DNA of 64,000 nt from contig CAWARM010000011.1 of the NCBI GenBank assembly GCA_963784425.1, forward strand, positions 310,001 to 374,000, given 5' to 3'. The translations under genes were made by a program, and so were the position numbers. This document shows, one piece after another, positions 21,427-30,155 of this stretch; position 1 is the stretch's first letter; each line of letters starts with the position of its first letter. Source of the DNA: SHZL01 sp963784425 (GTDB taxonomy: Bacteria > Pseudomonadota > Gammaproteobacteria > Xanthomonadales > SZUA-36). Below the pieces are notes generated by a model. That model was not told the origin of the DNA. It did not search any database and saw only the letters and a program-made list of their open reading frames with translations.

Positions 21427-23273
21427 CTACTTTGCAGGCTGCAGCATGTACTCGCGGATGGCAAAGAATGGCGGCGATCCCGCACCCACCAACCGCTCAT
21501 TGAATTCTTTCCAGCTGAACGCAGTGCCGCGTTCTGCGCGATATTCGGTAAGGATGTTTTCAATTGCCAGCTGGCCGGCAAAGTAGGTCGTGAGCTGAAC
21601 CGAGCTGAGCTTGGCCCGAATCAGTTTACCACGCGCCTCACCCTCCTCCTGGAAACCCTGCTCCACCATCATGCGGACCGCGTCTTCTTCCGGCCAGTTG
21701 GTGCGCTGCAGGCGGATATCGATAATGGCATTGATGAGGGAGCGCAGCACCAGCTTGTCGTCCACCATGTGCTGCAATTGCACACCCCACGGTTCATCGG
21801 GGTACACGGTGTAACCGAGATCCACCAGTTGAGTCGCGATGTAGGTCGCCCAGCCTTCCACCATGGGGCCATTCCAGAACACCTTGGGAATGACCCGTTC
21901 GGAACGGTTGGAATACTCCAGTTGCACGAAGTGACCGGGTACGCCTTCGTGGATGTAGACCAGGGCCAGGGCTGCGCGGTTGTATTCCTTGAGGAAATCT
22001 TCGGAACCTGCAAGGAACTCAAGGTCCCAGAACCACACGGATTCAAGCTGCGGCTCAAACGGCGGCGCCGTCTGGATTTGCGCAACCGTATTTCCTGCCA
22101 GGTGCGGTGGTATGGGTTCTATGCGCAGCTTGGAGGTGGGTGGCAGATCCATGATGTTCTGCTCACGCACAAAACTGGTGATGGAATCGGCCAGGGCGTA
22201 GCTGTCGGCAATCAGGGTCTTGGTCGTTGAACGATCCTCTGATAACTTGTTGAAAACATCGCGCACCACCTGTTGATCGTCAAGATCGGCCTGCTTTTTC
22301 ACGCTGCCCTGTTTGATTTCCGCGGCCAGGTAGGCATCGTGGATCTCACGGCCGACACTGACTAATTCATTTGTTTTCAGGGCCAGCCAACCGTGGGCCA
22401 CCGCAAGCAGGTTTTCCGGATCCAGCGGATAATCCATCTGCAGCGCGTATTTTTCGTCGTACAGTTCACGGCCCAGGCGCCAGTTGCCGTTTTCCCTGGG
22501 GCCCAGGGTTTTGTCTACCCACTGGGCAAATTCGTTGATGCGCGTGACCGCAACTGCGCAGGAAGCTGTTACGGTTGCCTGTTCTTCCGCGCCCAGTGCA
22601 GACGTCTGCAACAGTTGCGGCAAGGTCTTATCGTACAAACCGCCCTTGGCCGTAAGACCTTCCAGGCGTTGCAGGGTGACCATTTTTTCCACTTCCGTGG
22701 GCTTGACCGCATCGGGCTGCAACAGCGCCTGGACCTGGTCGAGCATCAGCGGCGTGGCCGCACACCGCGCGCCGAAACTCCGCAGGCGTTGGTCAACCGG
22801 GGCGTAATCACGCAATACCAACCCGGACATGGCCTCGCCCAGTGTCGTTGCCCAGTTCAGCGGATTGGTCAGCGCGCCCAGGCGATCTACCTGGAATTGG
22901 TCCAGCGTAACTTTCTGCTTCAGGATGTGCAGATCAATCTGCTCCGGCCGGGACAGGCCTTCCGGATCAATTTGCCACTAAACGCTGCAGCAGGAATACC
23001 CGGCCTGCGCTGTTGATTGCATTGCGTTCAGCCGAGGCATCCGGCAAACGGTTGTCGTAGTAGCTGGGGTCGTCTCCCTTGCCATGTAACGCCGAGCGTG
23101 GCACTCTGGCTCGGGTCCTCCTCGAGGATGAATTCGATGTACAAGCGGCCAAGCTGGTCAATGCTGTTTTCGGCTGTCACTCGCGCCTGCCACTCTTCCA
23201 GGGAAAATCCCGCGGACAAGGCGGATGACATGAACAAGCCAGCAATAATGGCGGTTAAGGTAGAAAATCGCAT
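21427..23273 (-). CDS. DUF885 family exported metalloprotein, two frameshifts
   Basis: About 615 residues, usual for the family, if two extra bases are removed. One lies near 23087 (giving LGVHGKGDDPSYYDNRLPD) and one at 22975-22976 (giving RLVQIDPEGLSRPEQID). A signal peptide (cleavage near ALSAG) makes it periplasmic. The C-terminal catalytic region has the family zinc motif HEGVPGHFVQLEY. DUF885 proteins are predicted zinc carboxypeptidase or dipeptidase-like enzymes. The stop is one base from the aminotransferase GTG, suggesting co-transcription. Family assignment is firm; substrate is unknown. Confidence 0.8.
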
Positions 23274-23340
23274 GGTGGTTATCCGGAAACTGTGATGGGT
23301 GCGGCAGAATACATCAAACTGCCAGTGCTCGTCTCCCCTG

Positions 23341-24123
23341 TCAGCCGTAGCGACCTTCGATGTAATCCGCGGTTTCCTGGTGTCTGGGAGTGACAAACAT
23401 GTCGCCAGTATCCGTATGCTCAATCACTTTGCCCATCAACATAAACACGCACTCGTCGCTGGCGCGCCTGGCCTGGGCCATGTTGTGGGTTACGATCAGG
23501 ATGGAGTATTTACCGCGCAATTCCCAGATCAACTCTTCGACCGCTTCCGTACCCTTGGGGTCGAGTGCCGAACAGGGTTCGTCCATTAACAGTACAACGG
23601 GCTTTACTGGCAAGAGGCGCGCAATGCACAGTTTCTGCTGCTGTTCCAGCGACAGGCCGGTGGCTTTATGCTGAAGTTTGTCTTTCACCGCATCCCACAG
23701 CAAGACCTGCTTCAGGGCGTCTTCCACGATTTCATCCAGCCTGGCCTTGCTGCATCTTTCCGGGGTGTGCAGGCGATGACTGAACAACACGTTGTCACGG
23801 ATGGAAATTGGCAAGGGGTTAGGCCGCTGGAATACCATGCCTACCTGCTTCCTCACCTGCACCAGTTCGACCCCTGGTTGGTAAATGTCCTCACCCATCA
23901 CGTCAATGCTGCCCGTGATGCGTACATAGCCCAATCTCTCGTTGATGCGGTTGACGCTGCGCAGAAAAGTGCTTTTCCCACAACCGGATGGACCGATCAT
24001 GGAGGTGATGATGCCCTGGCTGATCTCCAGGTCGATGTCAAACAGCGCCTGGAAGGTACCGTACCAAAGGTTGAGTTTGCGCGTGGCAATGGCCAGCGCC
24101 CGGCTGCCTGTGTCGCCCATCAA
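23341..24123 (-). CDS. pstB: Phosphate ABC transporter ATPase with degenerate signature motif
   Basis: 260 residues, PstB family. It powers phosphate uptake through PstC/PstA. Walker A (GPSGCGKST, 44-52), the Q-loop (VFQRPNP, Gln99), Walker B with catalytic Glu (LLMDEP, Glu182), the D-loop (SALD) and the switch His (VTHNMAQ, His213) are all standard. The ABC signature, normally LSGGQ, reads LSLEQ (157-161). Its neighbour PstB has an intact signature but lacks the Q-loop Gln and switch His. Together they fit a heterodimer with one working and one degenerate ATP site. It overlaps the upstream pstB by 4 bp (ATGA) and is the last gene of the locus. Confidence 0.93.
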   Translation of the reverse strand: MMGDTGSRALAIATRKLNLWYGTFQALFDIDLEISQGIITSMIGPSGCGKSTFLRSVNRINERLGYVRITGSIDVMGEDIYQPGVELVQVRKQVGMVFQRPNPLPISIRDNVLFSHRLHTPERCSKARLDEIVEDALKQVLLWDAVKDKLQHKATGLSLEQQQKLCIARLLPVKPVVLLMDEPCSALDPKGTEAVEELIWELRGKYSILIVTHNMAQARRASDECVFMLMGKVIEHTDTGDMFVTPRHQETADYIEGRYG

Positions 24124-24902
24124 CCGAATTTACCCTCAACGTAATCGCGCGTTCGCTGGTCCTGCACTGCGCCGGTGAACAGGTCCTCCGTCACCCCGGT
24201 TTCAATGCATTTGCCGTCGAGAAAGAAAGCCGTGCGGTCGGCCAGGCGGCGCGCCTGCTGTACCAGGTTGGTCACCAGGATGATGGATATCTCTTTCTTC
24301 AATTCCTTCAAAACGTCTTCAATGCGCATGGTGGTCACCGGGTCCACCGCGATGGAAAACTCGTCCAGCATCAGCAGCTCAGGCTCCTGCGACAGTGCGC
24401 GGGCAATGGTCAACCGCTGTTGCTGCCCGCCGGACAGGAGGCTGCCCAGGGCCGTCAGCCGATCCTTTACTTCGTCCCAGAGAGCTGCGCGGCGCAGGCA
24501 ACGTTCGACGATGACATCGAGCTCCGCGCGATTTCCCGTACCGGCCAGCCGCGGCGCCAGCGCAACATTGTCATACACCGACAGGGGCAGGCCCACAGGA
24601 AGGGGAAAGACCACGCCGATACGGCGGCGCAAACCGTAGACATTGCGCAGCTTCCGGGTATCGACGCCGTTGAACCTGATCAGTCCCTGCACCCGCATGG
24701 AGGAATCAAACATGTCCATGCGATTGATGGCCTTGAGCAGCGAAGTCTTGCCGGCATTGGCGGGACCGATGATGCCGAAAATCTCTTTTTGCCTGACTTC
24801 CAGGCTGACATTCTCCAGCGCGATGAGCTGCTTGTAGCGAATCGTCAGGTCTCGCACCTCAAGGTGCGGAGTGTCGCCTGATTGTGCCGCAAGGGCTACC
24901 AT
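24120..24902 (-). CDS. pstB: Phosphate ABC transporter ATPase lacking Q-loop and switch residues
   Basis: 260 residues, PstB family, directly upstream of a second pstB. Walker A (GPANAGKT, 46-53) and the signature LSGGQQQRL (156-164) are intact. At the Q-loop, canonical VFQ reads VFP (Pro100). The segment after the Walker B Glu reads DEF in place of DEP, and the switch histidine is replaced by Asn212 (VTNLVQQ). These losses should cripple hydrolysis in its own Walker site. The intact signature would still complete the active site of the partner PstB. The start overlaps pstA and the stop overlaps the next pstB, so the pair is translated together. Confidence 0.92.
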   Translation of the reverse strand: MVALAAQSGDTPHLEVRDLTIRYKQLIALENVSLEVRQKEIFGIIGPANAGKTSLLKAINRMDMFDSSMRVQGLIRFNGVDTRKLRNVYGLRRRIGVVFPLPVGLPLSVYDNVALAPRLAGTGNRAELDVIVERCLRRAALWDEVKDRLTALGSLLSGGQQQRLTIARALSQEPELLMLDEFSIAVDPVTTMRIEDVLKELKKEISIILVTNLVQQARRLADRTAFFLDGKCIETGVTEDLFTGAVQDQRTRDYVEGKFG

Positions 24903-25765
24903 TTTTTCCTGCCTCGCAGGTACATGCGCAGCGCAATGGACAGGCTGTTCATGAGCATCACCATGGCAATCAGGACCAGCGCCACGCCGTAGGGCACTGC
25001 CTCGGGCATGCTGGGCACCTGGGTCGAAACCACGAACAGGTGCAGGGAAAGGGCCATGGTCTGGTCAAAAACGGATTGGGGCAGCAAGGGAAGGAAAAAT
25101 GCCGCGCCGGTAAACATGATGGGCGCGGTTTCACCTGCCGTGCGACACACTTCCAGGATCACACCGGTGAGAATGCCGGTGATCGCGTTGGGTAAAACAA
25201 TGCGCCGGATGGTTTGCCAGCGGGTAGCACCCATGTTCCAGCACGCTTCACGAAACGCTTGCGGCACCGATTGCAGGGATTCCCGCGTGGCCACAATGAC
25301 CACCGGCAATGTCATGATGGCCAGGGTCAGGCTGGCGGCCAGAATACTGGTTCCGAAGCGGAAAAAGATCACAAAAGCGCCCAGGCCGAACAAGGCGTGC
25401 ACGATCGATGGCACACCGGCGAGGTTGATGATTGCGAGGTTGATGGCGCGGGTGAGCCAGTTGTCCGGAGCATATTCACTAAGGTATATGGCAGCTGCGA
25501 TTCCAAATGGCACTGAGGCCAGCAGCGCGCATATGACCAGCAGCACCGTGCCGAGCAAAGCCGGGAAAATTCCACCCGCCGTCATGCCCTTGGTGGGCGT
25601 GGTAAACAGGAATTCGAAGGAAATAACCGGGCCGCCCTTGTAAACCAGCACGGAAAGTATCACCACAACGGGCAGCACCAGCAGCCCGGTCATGCCCCCC
25701 AGCAGCCAGCGGACCGCTGTCTGCTTGCGATCATTTTTCCGGTTCAGTGGGCTTGCTGAGAACAT
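24896..25765 (-). CDS. pstA: Phosphate ABC transporter permease PstA
   Basis: 289 residues with six predicted membrane helices. The coupling-helix motif FREACWNMGATRWQTIRRIVLPNA contacts the ATPases. Family phrases PSIVHALFGLGAF, RTAGETAPIMFTGAAFF and the C-terminal RMYLRGRKKW are standard. It pairs with PstC to form the inner-membrane phosphate channel. It is separated from pstC by 5 bp and overlaps the first pstB by 7 bp. Confidence 0.95.
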   Translation of the reverse strand: MFSASPLNRKNDRKQTAVRWLLGGMTGLLVLPVVVILSVLVYKGGPVISFEFLFTTPTKGMTAGGIFPALLGTVLLVICALLASVPFGIAAAIYLSEYAPDNWLTRAINLAIINLAGVPSIVHALFGLGAFVIFFRFGTSILAASLTLAIMTLPVVIVATRESLQSVPQAFREACWNMGATRWQTIRRIVLPNAITGILTGVILEVCRTAGETAPIMFTGAAFFLPLLPQSVFDQTMALSLHLFVVSTQVPSMPEAVPYGVALVLIAMVMLMNSLSIALRMYLRGRKKW

Positions 25766-25770
25766 GCCGT

Positions 25771-26709
25771 TTATCCCTTGCGGACGCCACGAACGACCAG
25801 GTCCGCAGCGAGGTTGATCACGAAGGTCACGGCAAACAGGAAAATGCCTATCGCGAACAGTGCCTGGTAATGGCTGGAGCCGACGGCGGTTTCACCCAGT
25901 TCCGCCGCGATGGTCGCCGTCAGGGCGCGCACCGAGTCAAACACGCTGGTAGGCAAATTGATCGAGTGCCCGGTGGCCATCAGGACCGCCATGGTTTCAC
26001 CGAAACCGCGACCAACGCCCAGCAAAACAGCGCCCAGCAAGCCGTTCTTGGCGGCTGGTAAAACCACCTTGTAAATCATCTGCCAACGGGTTGCTCCCAT
26101 GGCTTCAGCAGCTTCACGGAAACGGTCAGGCACCGCTTTGAGCGCGTCCTCGGCAATGGACGTCATGATGGGCGCCGCCATGAGGCCAAGGATGATCCCG
26201 GCATTGAGGATGTTGAGCCCTACCGGCACATGGAACAGTTTGATGATCAGCGGATTCATGACCGCCAATCCAATGAAGCCCCATACGACCGAAGGAATGG
26301 CAGCCAGCAGCTCTATGGTAACTTTCAGGAATTCACGCTTTTTTCCGCTGGAGAATTCGGCAATGTAAATGGCCGCACCCAGTGAAAACGGCACAGCGAC
26401 CAGCATGGCAAACCCGGTGACACTCGCGGTGCCAGCCATGAGTGCAAGTATTCCGTACGTCTCCTTCTGCTGCGAGGTTGGGCGCCAGGCGGATGAGAAA
26501 AAGAATTCCGAGAATTCGAATTTACCGAAAAGGAAGCCGAAACCCTCAATGCTGACGAACACAAATATGCCAATAATGAAAACAATGACGGAAATGCCGC
26601 CAATGAACATCAGGACCTGTGCCAGCTTGTCGAAGTACCAGTCCGAATTCAGGCGGTCAAAGCGGGTATCGAGTGGGGGTGAAGGGGATTGCGCCTGGTT
26701 CTCCTCCAT
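25771..26709 (-). CDS. pstC: Phosphate ABC transporter permease PstC
   Basis: About 312 residues from the ATG at 26709 (MEENQAQSP). This start is chosen because the longer in-frame start at 26835 would run through the 3' end of phoU. Six to seven membrane segments are visible. Family motifs include PSVVWGFIGL, ALKAVPDRFREAAEAMGATRWQMIYKVVLPAAK (coupling helix) and GRGFGETMAVLMATGH. It forms the permease pair with PstA, 10 bp downstream of phoU. Confidence 0.94.
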   Translation of the reverse strand: MEENQAQSPSPPLDTRFDRLNSDWYFDKLAQVLMFIGGISVIVFIIGIFVFVSIEGFGFLFGKFEFSEFFFSSAWRPTSQQKETYGILALMAGTASVTGFAMLVAVPFSLGAAIYIAEFSSGKKREFLKVTIELLAAIPSVVWGFIGLAVMNPLIIKLFHVPVGLNILNAGIILGLMAAPIMTSIAEDALKAVPDRFREAAEAMGATRWQMIYKVVLPAAKNGLLGAVLLGVGRGFGETMAVLMATGHSINLPTSVFDSVRALTATIAAELGETAVGSSHYQALFAIGIFLFAVTFVINLAADLVVRGVRKG

Positions 26710-26719
26710 GCGGCCAGCC

Positions 26720-27784
26720 TCAAGCTGCTTGATCGCCGGAAAGCAGTCTGGACAGGCTGGAAATTTCGTCGCGCAAGACCCGGTAAAGCTCGGGAAAATC
26801 TCCGCGGGAAACAGACTCAGGCAAAGGCCACTCAAGTGCCGAGGTATGGAATGGTAGCTTGGGAAGGTAGCTTTTCACGGCGCCCTCCAGGCTAACCACG
26901 ATATCGTATTGCGGCAGGTCATGTTGCAGCCCAGCAAGGCTTTGTGATTCCAATTGCTCTTCCGGCAAACCGGTTGCAATCAGAAATTCTTTCAGCGCAG
27001 GTGAAATGTTCCCGCCGGTTGACCGGCCGGCTGCGCTGAAGGTCGCAGCCGCTGGAAAAAATTTCCGGCCCACCGATACGGCAAGGTGCGCAGCATCAGC
27101 GTTGTCACCGTGCAGAAAAAGGATGTTAAAAACTTTGGGAGTCTTGCCTACACCACGCACTGCGTATAGTGTCTGGTCACAGACGTTCTTGGCCTGGTCC
27201 GCCACCCGCTTGAGCAAATTGAAAACCACAAAAACCGTCAGCGCCGTGCGCGCAGCCAGGACATCATCTGCTGCAAACAGGTCTTCATAGATCGCATCCA
27301 TCTTGTGTTCGATCAGGTTTGCCATGTGCATCAGCGCCTTGGCGCCTTCTGCATTATTGTCGCGAAACGCGCTGCGGGCATCGTGCAGTATCTGCAGGGA
27401 TTCATCCCCCAGCGCGTCGATCTGCATGACGAAACGGTGCGGCAACTGCCGGTTGAGCTGCAGCGACTCGCGGCTGATGGTTACCGCGTAATCGCCAATG
27501 CGCTCGAGAATGATGTTGACCCGCATGGTCGCTGCCATCTCGCGCAGCTGACCGGCACCGGGAAGGTGCCGGGCGATGAAGGTGTGGCACATGTGGTCAC
27601 AGGCGCGCGAATTACGGTTGATGGGCTGGTCGCCCAGCACCGTGGCATAGGCCAGTTTCTCATCCTGCGTCAGCAATGCCTTCTTGGCATTGCGTATCGC
27701 CAACTCAACGTCATTGCCCAGCGCCCAGACGAACTCCCGGATGGTCTTTAAATCGGCTTCCAGGCGTTCTTCCAGATGGCTCAT
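26720..27784 (-). CDS. phoU: PhoU fused to a degenerate ArsC/LMW-phosphatase-like domain
   Basis: 354 residues, against about 230-240 for ordinary PhoU. Residues 1 to about 215 are the two three-helix bundles of PhoU with metal-binding-type segments (NIILERIGDYAVTI, FNLLKRVADQAKNVCDQ). PhoU inhibits PhoR signalling and tunes Pst uptake. From about 219 to 340 the sequence resembles thioredoxin-coupled arsenate reductases/LMW phosphatases: KVFNILFLHGDN at the P-loop position, FSAAGR, YDIVVSLEGAVKSYLPKLPFHTSALEWPLPE at the end. The CX5R catalytic loop has become HGDNADAA, with no Cys or Arg, so the tail is probably a ligand- or protein-binding pseudo-enzyme. It sits between pstS and pstC. Confidence 0.88.
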   Translation of the reverse strand: MSHLEERLEADLKTIREFVWALGNDVELAIRNAKKALLTQDEKLAYATVLGDQPINRNSRACDHMCHTFIARHLPGAGQLREMAATMRVNIILERIGDYAVTISRESLQLNRQLPHRFVMQIDALGDESLQILHDARSAFRDNNAEGAKALMHMANLIEHKMDAIYEDLFAADDVLAARTALTVFVVFNLLKRVADQAKNVCDQTLYAVRGVGKTPKVFNILFLHGDNADAAHLAVSVGRKFFPAAATFSAAGRSTGGNISPALKEFLIATGLPEEQLESQSLAGLQHDLPQYDIVVSLEGAVKSYLPKLPFHTSALEWPLPESVSRGDFPELYRVLRDEISSLSRLLSGDQAA

Positions 27785-27855
27785 GCACTACACCCCGCGT
27801 TTACTGGACCTGCCGTTATTGGGCCTGATGTTAATGGGCCTGATGTTACTCGAAC

Positions 27856-28746
27856 TCAGGAAGATGAGTCACAGCTCACTTCTGCTACCGGAGCATAACC
27901 CTGCTTCATGATAATGCATTGTCCGGCGTCGCTCATGATCCAATCCAGGTAGCGCGCGATTGCCCCCTCCGGCTTGCCACTGGTATACATCAACAGGGAT
28001 CTTGCGATCGGGTAGGTCCCGTCCTTGGCGGTTTTCTCGCTGGGACTTACGCAGGCACCACCCGTTTCCGCCGAAATACAGGCCATTTTGACACGATCCG
28101 TGGCGTAGGCCAGCCCGCTGTAGCCAATGGCGCAGGGCGTGTTTTCGACCAGATCAACCACTTCCTTGGAGCCCTGCATGTCCCGGGTGCCGAGGCGGAA
28201 ATCCCCTTTGCCGAGAATGGCTTCGCGAAAGTATTCATAGCTTCCGGAATTGTTCTGCCTGCTGGCCACGACTATTTCCTGGTCTTTACAACCTGGCACT
28301 TCCACGCCCAGGTCGGTCCAGTGGGTCGCCGATCCTCCATTGCCATATATTGTTGCCAGCTGTTCCTTACTTAGAGTGTTAATTGGGTTATCCGGGTGCA
28401 GGTAAACGGCCAGGGCATCGTAACCAACAATGAGTTCGACCGGCGGATGCCCGTTCTTGGTTGCCTGGTCGATTTCTTCAGGTTTTAGTTCGCGGCTGGA
28501 ATTGGCAATGTCAGCCGTGCCATTGATCAGTGCGGCAATTCCGGTGCCTGAACCACCGCCGGTGACTGCAACCGTGACCGCCGGGTCAACGGTCTGATAG
28601 GCTTCGGCCCAGGCCTGTGCGACGTTTACCATCGTATCGGAGCCTTTGTTCTGAATGAGTTGGCGTTGCTCTCCGCCACCGCAGGCTGCCAGCGAGACGC
28701 TGACCACAATCGCCAGCCCGGTCGTTACGTTTCTGCTATTTAACAT
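27856..28746 (-). CDS. pstS: Phosphate-binding lipoprotein PstS
   Basis: 296 residues. A lipoprotein signal (VVSVSLAACGGG) anchors the phosphate receptor. The ligand-binding signature is present: NKGSDTMVNVAQAW, TGGGSGTGIAALINGTADIANSSREL and RQNNSGSYEYF. This is the PstS/SphX subtype with the short N-terminal GSDT loop. It is the first gene of the phosphate locus, 71 bp upstream of phoU, and has a Pho box 48 bp upstream of its start. Confidence 0.95.
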   Translation of the reverse strand: MLNSRNVTTGLAIVVSVSLAACGGGEQRQLIQNKGSDTMVNVAQAWAEAYQTVDPAVTVAVTGGGSGTGIAALINGTADIANSSRELKPEEIDQATKNGHPPVELIVGYDALAVYLHPDNPINTLSKEQLATIYGNGGSATHWTDLGVEVPGCKDQEIVVASRQNNSGSYEYFREAILGKGDFRLGTRDMQGSKEVVDLVENTPCAIGYSGLAYATDRVKMACISAETGGACVSPSEKTAKDGTYPIARSLLMYTSGKPEGAIARYLDWIMSDAGQCIIMKQGYAPVAEVSCDSSS

Positions 28747-28793
28747 GGTATTTTCCCCGTCTCGTGGTGTGGATGCCGTCTAGGTTGCATTAC

Positions 28794-28815
28794 TTATATG
28801 ACGGTAATGTTACAG
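28794..28815 (-). promoter_or_regulatory. Pho box for the pst locus
   Basis: On the minus strand two adjacent 11-bp units read CTGTAACATTA and CCGTCATATAA, matching the tandem CTGTCAT-type units bound by PhoB. An extra CTGTAACATTA copy lies at 28824-28834, 19 bp away, so it is out of the 11-bp register. The position just upstream of pstS supports induction under phosphate starvation. Confidence 0.72.
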
Positions 28816-28880
28816 TCCAGAAATAATGTTACAGACCAGAGTCACCTGGTGCAAAACAGTTGTCGCAGCACCGGCCAACA

Positions 28881-30116
28881 TCAGTTCCGCCTCGTGGCTG
28901 CCAATACCTTCTGCAGGAAATCACTGCTGTTCTGGCGATTCATGCTGCCGTTGAGGCATGAGCGCTCACTAAAATTCAGGTCCTCCCGTCCTGCTCTGTG
29001 ATCAGGAAAATAGATCAGCGCAGGCACCGGATGCGCGGTATGTAGTCCGCTATTGCTGTCTGTCGTGTGATCAGCGGCGAGTGCGGTGATGATTTTCCTG
29101 TTCATCAACGGCGCCAGGGCCTTATCCATCCGTTCCAGGAAATCCCGCTTGGCTGCAGGCTGGCGATCATGGGCACAAACGTCAGGAGCCTTGAAGTGAA
29201 CGAATGCCATATCATGGCGCTGCAACGCATCCAGTGCCGCTTGAATTTTCCCGGCAACATCCGTGTCAACGCCGCCGGTGAAGGACGGATTACTGATCAC
29301 CTCGTAGCCAAACATCCGTCCGAGTCCGCATACGGTATTGCAGCCCGATATCACCGCAGCGCTCAAACCCTGCTGGCGTATTACATTGTGTAAAACACCC
29401 CTGGATCCGGCGCCGCGGGTAATTATGCCGTTGGCGGGAGGCTGACCAGCCAAACTCCGCGCTATGTTCACGGGGTGGTTCTGCAGCAAGCCGTTTGCCA
29501 GCTTGAGGTACAGCTTGATTTTTTCTGCGGTTTTTCGTGCAGCGGGCGACAGGGCCATGCATTGCAAGACCGGTGCCGGCAACTTCTCGTCACCCGGGTC
29601 TGTGTCGGAAACCCCCGGATCCAGGCCTTCGCCGGACAACACCAGCACACCACGATGCTGGTGGGTGGACTGGAACTCGGCGACCACCCCGTCCCCCAGG
29701 TCGACATGCCCCAGAACGGCAGCAAGTTCCCCGGCACCCTCGGTAATACGGCCTGCGCGCCGATCCAGAACTACCAATTCGCCAAAGGAGGGTTGCACGT
29801 GGGCAAAGTTGGCCCGCAAAGCAACCTCACCGGCTTGCAGCAAGCGGCCCGCGCCCTCGGCCTCCACGGGACCACGCATCAGCGTGTGCAATTCAGCGGG
29901 TTCCAGCCCAAGCAACAGACCGGTACCCGAATGCGTGTTGGGTTGTTCTCCCTGGCCTATGGGGTCTACCAGGCCGTACCAACCCCCTGCCGCGAGCCTG
30001 TCGAGCACAGGGGTATACGCAGCCTCAAGCGGTGTCTGCCCACGCAAGGACTCGACCGGCAGGTCCCCCAGTCCATCGACGATCACGAAGATGCATTTGT
30101 AATTGACACTGGACAT
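28881..30116 (-). CDS. apgM: Archaeal-type cofactor-independent phosphoglycerate mutase
   Basis: 411 residues of the alkaline-phosphatase superfamily. Metal ligands are seen in FVIVDGLGDLP at the N terminus and in ALAADHTTDSNSGLHTAHPVP near the C terminus. The TPLEAAYTPVLDRLAA phrase and the PNTHSGTG nucleophile loop match aPGAM, which interconverts 3- and 2-phosphoglycerate without 2,3-bisphosphoglycerate. The gene follows 2-phosphoglycerate kinase by 39 bp on the same strand, implying a shared 2-phosphoglycerate-centred role. Other superfamily members are possible, but this motif set is specific. Confidence 0.82.
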   Translation of the reverse strand: MSSVNYKCIFVIVDGLGDLPVESLRGQTPLEAAYTPVLDRLAAGGWYGLVDPIGQGEQPNTHSGTGLLLGLEPAELHTLMRGPVEAEGAGRLLQAGEVALRANFAHVQPSFGELVVLDRRAGRITEGAGELAAVLGHVDLGDGVVAEFQSTHQHRGVLVLSGEGLDPGVSDTDPGDEKLPAPVLQCMALSPAARKTAEKIKLYLKLANGLLQNHPVNIARSLAGQPPANGIITRGAGSRGVLHNVIRQQGLSAAVISGCNTVCGLGRMFGYEVISNPSFTGGVDTDVAGKIQAALDALQRHDMAFVHFKAPDVCAHDRQPAAKRDFLERMDKALAPLMNRKIITALAADHTTDSNSGLHTAHPVPALIYFPDHRAGREDLNFSERSCLNGSMNRQNSSDFLQKVLAATRRN

Positions 30117-30155
30117 GGTTTAGCCGGGGTCTCTGCAAGGAACGCCAGCGAAAAG

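Noticed and set aside
20614..22230. Long plus-strand open frame (538 codons)
   Set aside because: It is antisense to the aminotransferase and DUF885 genes, which have clear family motifs. Such frames are common opposite GC-rich genes.
23341..24902. The two pstB genes as an assembly duplication
   Set aside because: The proteins differ throughout and have different motif losses, so they are genuine paralogues.
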